Source: Gavia stellata
Taxonomy: Eukaryota; Chordata; Aves; Gaviiformes; Gaviidae
Length of the DNA stretch: 64,000 nt
Assembly (NCBI RefSeq): GCF_030936135.1
Contig: NC_082595.1
Location: 23,883,930 to 23,947,929, forward strand
Direction: 5' to 3'
Of the stretch, positions 62,037-64,000 are shown in pieces. The position numbers and the translations under genes were made by a program. The notes beneath the pieces are model-generated. The model saw only the letters and a program-made list of their open reading frames with translations, searched no databases and was not told the DNA's origin. Numbering within the stretch: position 1 is the stretch's first letter; the number at the start of each line of letters is the position of its first letter.

Positions 62037-62115
62037 ACAGAATCACAGAATGATGGGGGTTGGAAGGGACCTCTGGAGATCATCCAGTCCAACCCCCCCG
62101 CCAGAGCAGGTTCAC

Positions 62116-62705
62116 TTAGAGCAGATTGCACAGGAATGCGTCCAGGCGAGTTTTGAATATCTCCAGAGAAGGAGACTCCACAGCCTCTCTGGGCAGCTTG
62201 TTCCAGTGCTCTACCATCCTCAAAGTAAAGAAGTTCCTCCTCAAGTTTAGATGGAACTTCCTATGACCAAGTTTGTGCCCGTTACCTCTCGTCCTGTCAC
62301 TGGGCACCACGGAAAAAAGACTGGCCCCATCCTCCTGGCACCCACCCCTTCAGTATTTATAAGCATTAATAAGATCCCCCCCTCAGTCTTCTCCAGACTA
62401 AAAAGACCCCAATCCCTCAGCCTTTCCTCACAAGAAAGATGTTCCAGTCCCCCAATCATCTTCATAGCCCTTTGCTGCACCCTCTCCAGCAGCTCCCTGT
62501 CCTTCTTGAACTTCTGTTCATCTAACCCACACTTCCTAAGCTTGCCTATGAGGATGATGGGGGAGATGGTGTCGAAAGCCCTGCTGAAGTCAAGGTAGAC
62601 AACATCTACGGCCCTCCCCTCATCTCTCCATCCAGTCATGCCATCGTAGAAGGCTATCAGATTGGTCAGACATGGCTTCCCCTTGGTGAATCCATGTGGA
62701 CTCAC
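62116..62705 (-). pseudogene. CR1 ORF2 remnant: RT start fused to RT thumb
   Basis: The frame from 62,705 reads [18 protein letters not shown] and motif A VVYLDFSRAFDTIS up to CGLDEQ, then switches in frame near 62,510 to FKKDRELLERVQQRAMKM and CEERLRDWGLFSLEK. Motifs B (GVPQG) and C (FADD) are absent. A second frame (62,310-62,116) supplies the CR1 tail [19 protein letters not shown]. Confidence 0.85.
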
Positions 62706-63264
62706 TTATGACAATGACCCATCTTTTATTTTTTACTGAGGTGGTCTTGATGCAGGGCGTGGTCCGACTAGACCTCGACAACACCTCCAAGCTGAGAGAA
62801 GTACCATCCTCACCGTTGTCCAGTTCCCCTTGCAGAGCACTGTACCTGTTTTGCAACGGCACCTGGGAAGGTGAGGTAGTCACTGGGCAGACACACCTGC
62901 AGCACCTGTTGCATCAGGCAGCAACATCTTCCCATTGCCTCCCGTCCTGCAAGTCATCACATTCAGCCGGGCAGAGAGAGAACAGGGAGGTCTCTGTAGC
63001 AAGGGCTCTGTCTGCCCGCTGGGTTTCTACCATGGGAGGCAGGGTGCAACTCCAAGCACCTATCTCCCTCCCGCACTCCCTGATGGCCCTCCACCTGCTT
63101 ACTTCCTCCCTGAGCTCCATCACTAAGCGGAGGAGCTCCTCTGCCTGCACACACCTCCCACAGACGTGCTCACCACTGCCACCCAACAGCGGCAGGGCAC
63201 ACCCTACAGCTCCACGCCCGGGTGGCAGCGGGCTCCCACGAGAGCTCCGCCTGGGAAGCTGCAT
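62705..63264 (-). pseudogene. CR1 ORF1 N-terminal part
   Basis: Minus frames at 63,264-62,914 and 62,883-62,620. The first contains a Cys pair and a helical stretch (CGRCVQAEELLRLVMELREE) followed by SRWRAIRECGREI, typical of CR1 ORF1. The second has VPLQNRYSALQGE and CIKTTSVKNKRWVIVIS, the beginning of the esterase part, after which similarity jumps to RT. Confidence 0.75.
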
Positions 63265-63720
63265 CGGAGCTGGCGCACGCAGAGCTGAGGGATGCCACGG
63301 CCTTCTGCCGAGCGGACACCCCGGCTTCCTGCCCGAGCCGGCAGGCGGTCAGCGCCCTCCCGGGAGAACCGCCGCGCGCCGCCTGCTGTGGCGCGCCCTC
63401 TTGTTCGCGCGCCCGGGGGGCCCGCCCCCGCCGCGGCGCTCCCCGGTGACGGTGACGCCCCGGGTGACACCCACTCGCCGCGTGCTTGCCCCGCGGGGCT
63501 CGCTTAGACCTGCCGCCGGCGGGGCTGGCTCCGCCCACGCCGCGTCAGCAGCCCTCCCACCGGCTGCCGGTTCCGGCGCGGGCTCCCGCCTCTCCCGGCT
63601 TCGGGAAGCCCCGGAAAGAGCCCCTTGTCAGCCTTTTTCGCCTCGGTTCCCTTCCCAGGGCGGACTGACCCGCACTGGAGCTGGTCTCCTCAGCGACGCA
63701 AAGCCTTAGTTTGTTTTGAT
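63200..63720. promoter_or_regulatory. CpG-rich block: CR1 5' region or a gene promoter
   Basis: Abrupt, very GC- and CpG-rich stretch after AT-rich flank, with runs such as 'cgcccccgccgcggcgc' near 63,424. It directly abuts the 5' side of the CR1 ORF1 remnant, and full-length CR1 5' UTRs are GC-rich, so it may be that. It could also be the promoter of the next gene; human synteny suggests XDH. No XDH first-exon reading was recognised after it. Confidence 0.55.
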
Positions 63721-64000
63721 ATGTTGGTCATTTTGGAGACGCCGAAGCAACCACCAACCTTTACCTGCAAGAACCTGAAAAGAAACGTAAAAGGAAGGGT
63801 GAACAAATGTGGGCCATGAACTTCCCTATAAAGAACTGCGACACGTAATTAGAGACTCCTGCGCCTGGGGAGTTATTTTGCCTTTCCTTTCATGATCAGT
63901 ATGGATAATTGGAAGGTCTATAGAGCAGTCTAACAAGCGCAACATATGGGAGAAGCTCACTTCAAGATTTAATTGGCTACACACTAAACAACTTCCCAAC
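63721..64000. other. Flank after the CpG-rich block
   Basis: AT-richer sequence to the window end. A plus frame to 63,819 has no recognised domain. Nothing else seen. Confidence 0.45.

Larger units (their letters stand above)
62037..63265 (-). mobile_element. CR1 LINE with two internal deletions
   Basis: Minus-strand element. From the 5' side (63,265) it has CR1 ORF1 N-terminal part, then joins near 62,705 to the start of the RT palm, then joins near 62,510 to the RT thumb, and ends in the normal 3' tail at about 62,037 (ATTCTGTG then ATTCTG on the minus strand). The esterase half of ORF1, the whole endonuclease, and the RT catalytic core are missing. It is therefore non-autonomous. Confidence 0.88.

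Noticed and set aside
62696..63709. 337-codon plus-strand open frame, the longest in the window
   Set aside because: Its first half runs antisense through CR1 ORF1 and its second half through the CpG-rich block, where stops are rare. No known domain.
63721..63819. Possible first exon of XDH after the CpG-rich block
   Set aside because: The reading does not resemble the start of xanthine dehydrogenase, and no clear donor with a matching phase was seen. Synteny alone is not enough.
1..64000. CRISPR arrays, tRNA or rRNA genes, prokaryotic operons, defence or mobile gene cassettes
   Set aside because: No regular spacer array, cloverleaf or bacterial gene structure was seen. The intron-exon structure and CR1 content fit a bird chromosome.

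Overview
This is a vertebrate nuclear window, almost certainly from a bird. The main support is many CR1 LINE copies, truncated at the 5' side and ending in the ATTCTATG/ATTCTGTG octamer typical of avian CR1, plus one split gene that reads clearly as steroid 5-alpha-reductase 2 (SRD5A2). There is no sign of bacterial, plasmid or viral operon structure. Most long open frames are chance frames in GC-richer DNA or pieces of CR1.

Layout. 1-15.2 kb is upstream flank: a CR1 fragment on the minus strand (7.8-8.4 kb), one on the plus strand (13.6-14.6 kb), older CR1/L3-like and MIR-like relics, and otherwise anonymous DNA. 15.2-16.4 kb is a CpG island carrying the SRD5A2 promoter and exon 1. Intron 1 (16,011-42,645) is very long. 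It holds an LTR-like element, an ancient LINE tail, a 3.7 kb minus-strand CR1 (21.6-25.3 kb) with an internal 423-bp tandem duplication, a very degenerate LINE (32.9-34.0 kb) and two short CR1 tails. Exons 2-5 lie at 42.6-46.7 kb, followed by a cluster of AATAAA signals near 47.5 kb. 47.6-62.0 kb is gene-poor flank. 62.0-63.3 kb is an internally deleted CR1, next to a GC/CpG-rich block at 63.2-63.7 kb that is either the CR1 5' region or the promoter of the next gene.

The five exons join with GT-AG introns and consistent phase into a complete 255-residue reductase (human protein 254). The catalytic and NADPH-contacting positions I know from human SRD5A2 are all present, so the gene looks intact. 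From human synteny the neighbours should be MEMO1 upstream and XDH downstream; no exon of either is visible. I did not find a novel multi-gene system. The most interesting items are structural: the duplicated endonuclease segment in the intronic CR1, the doubly deleted CR1 beside a CpG-rich block, a stop codon overlapping a poly(A) hexamer just inside intron 1, and a twin palindrome in intron 3.
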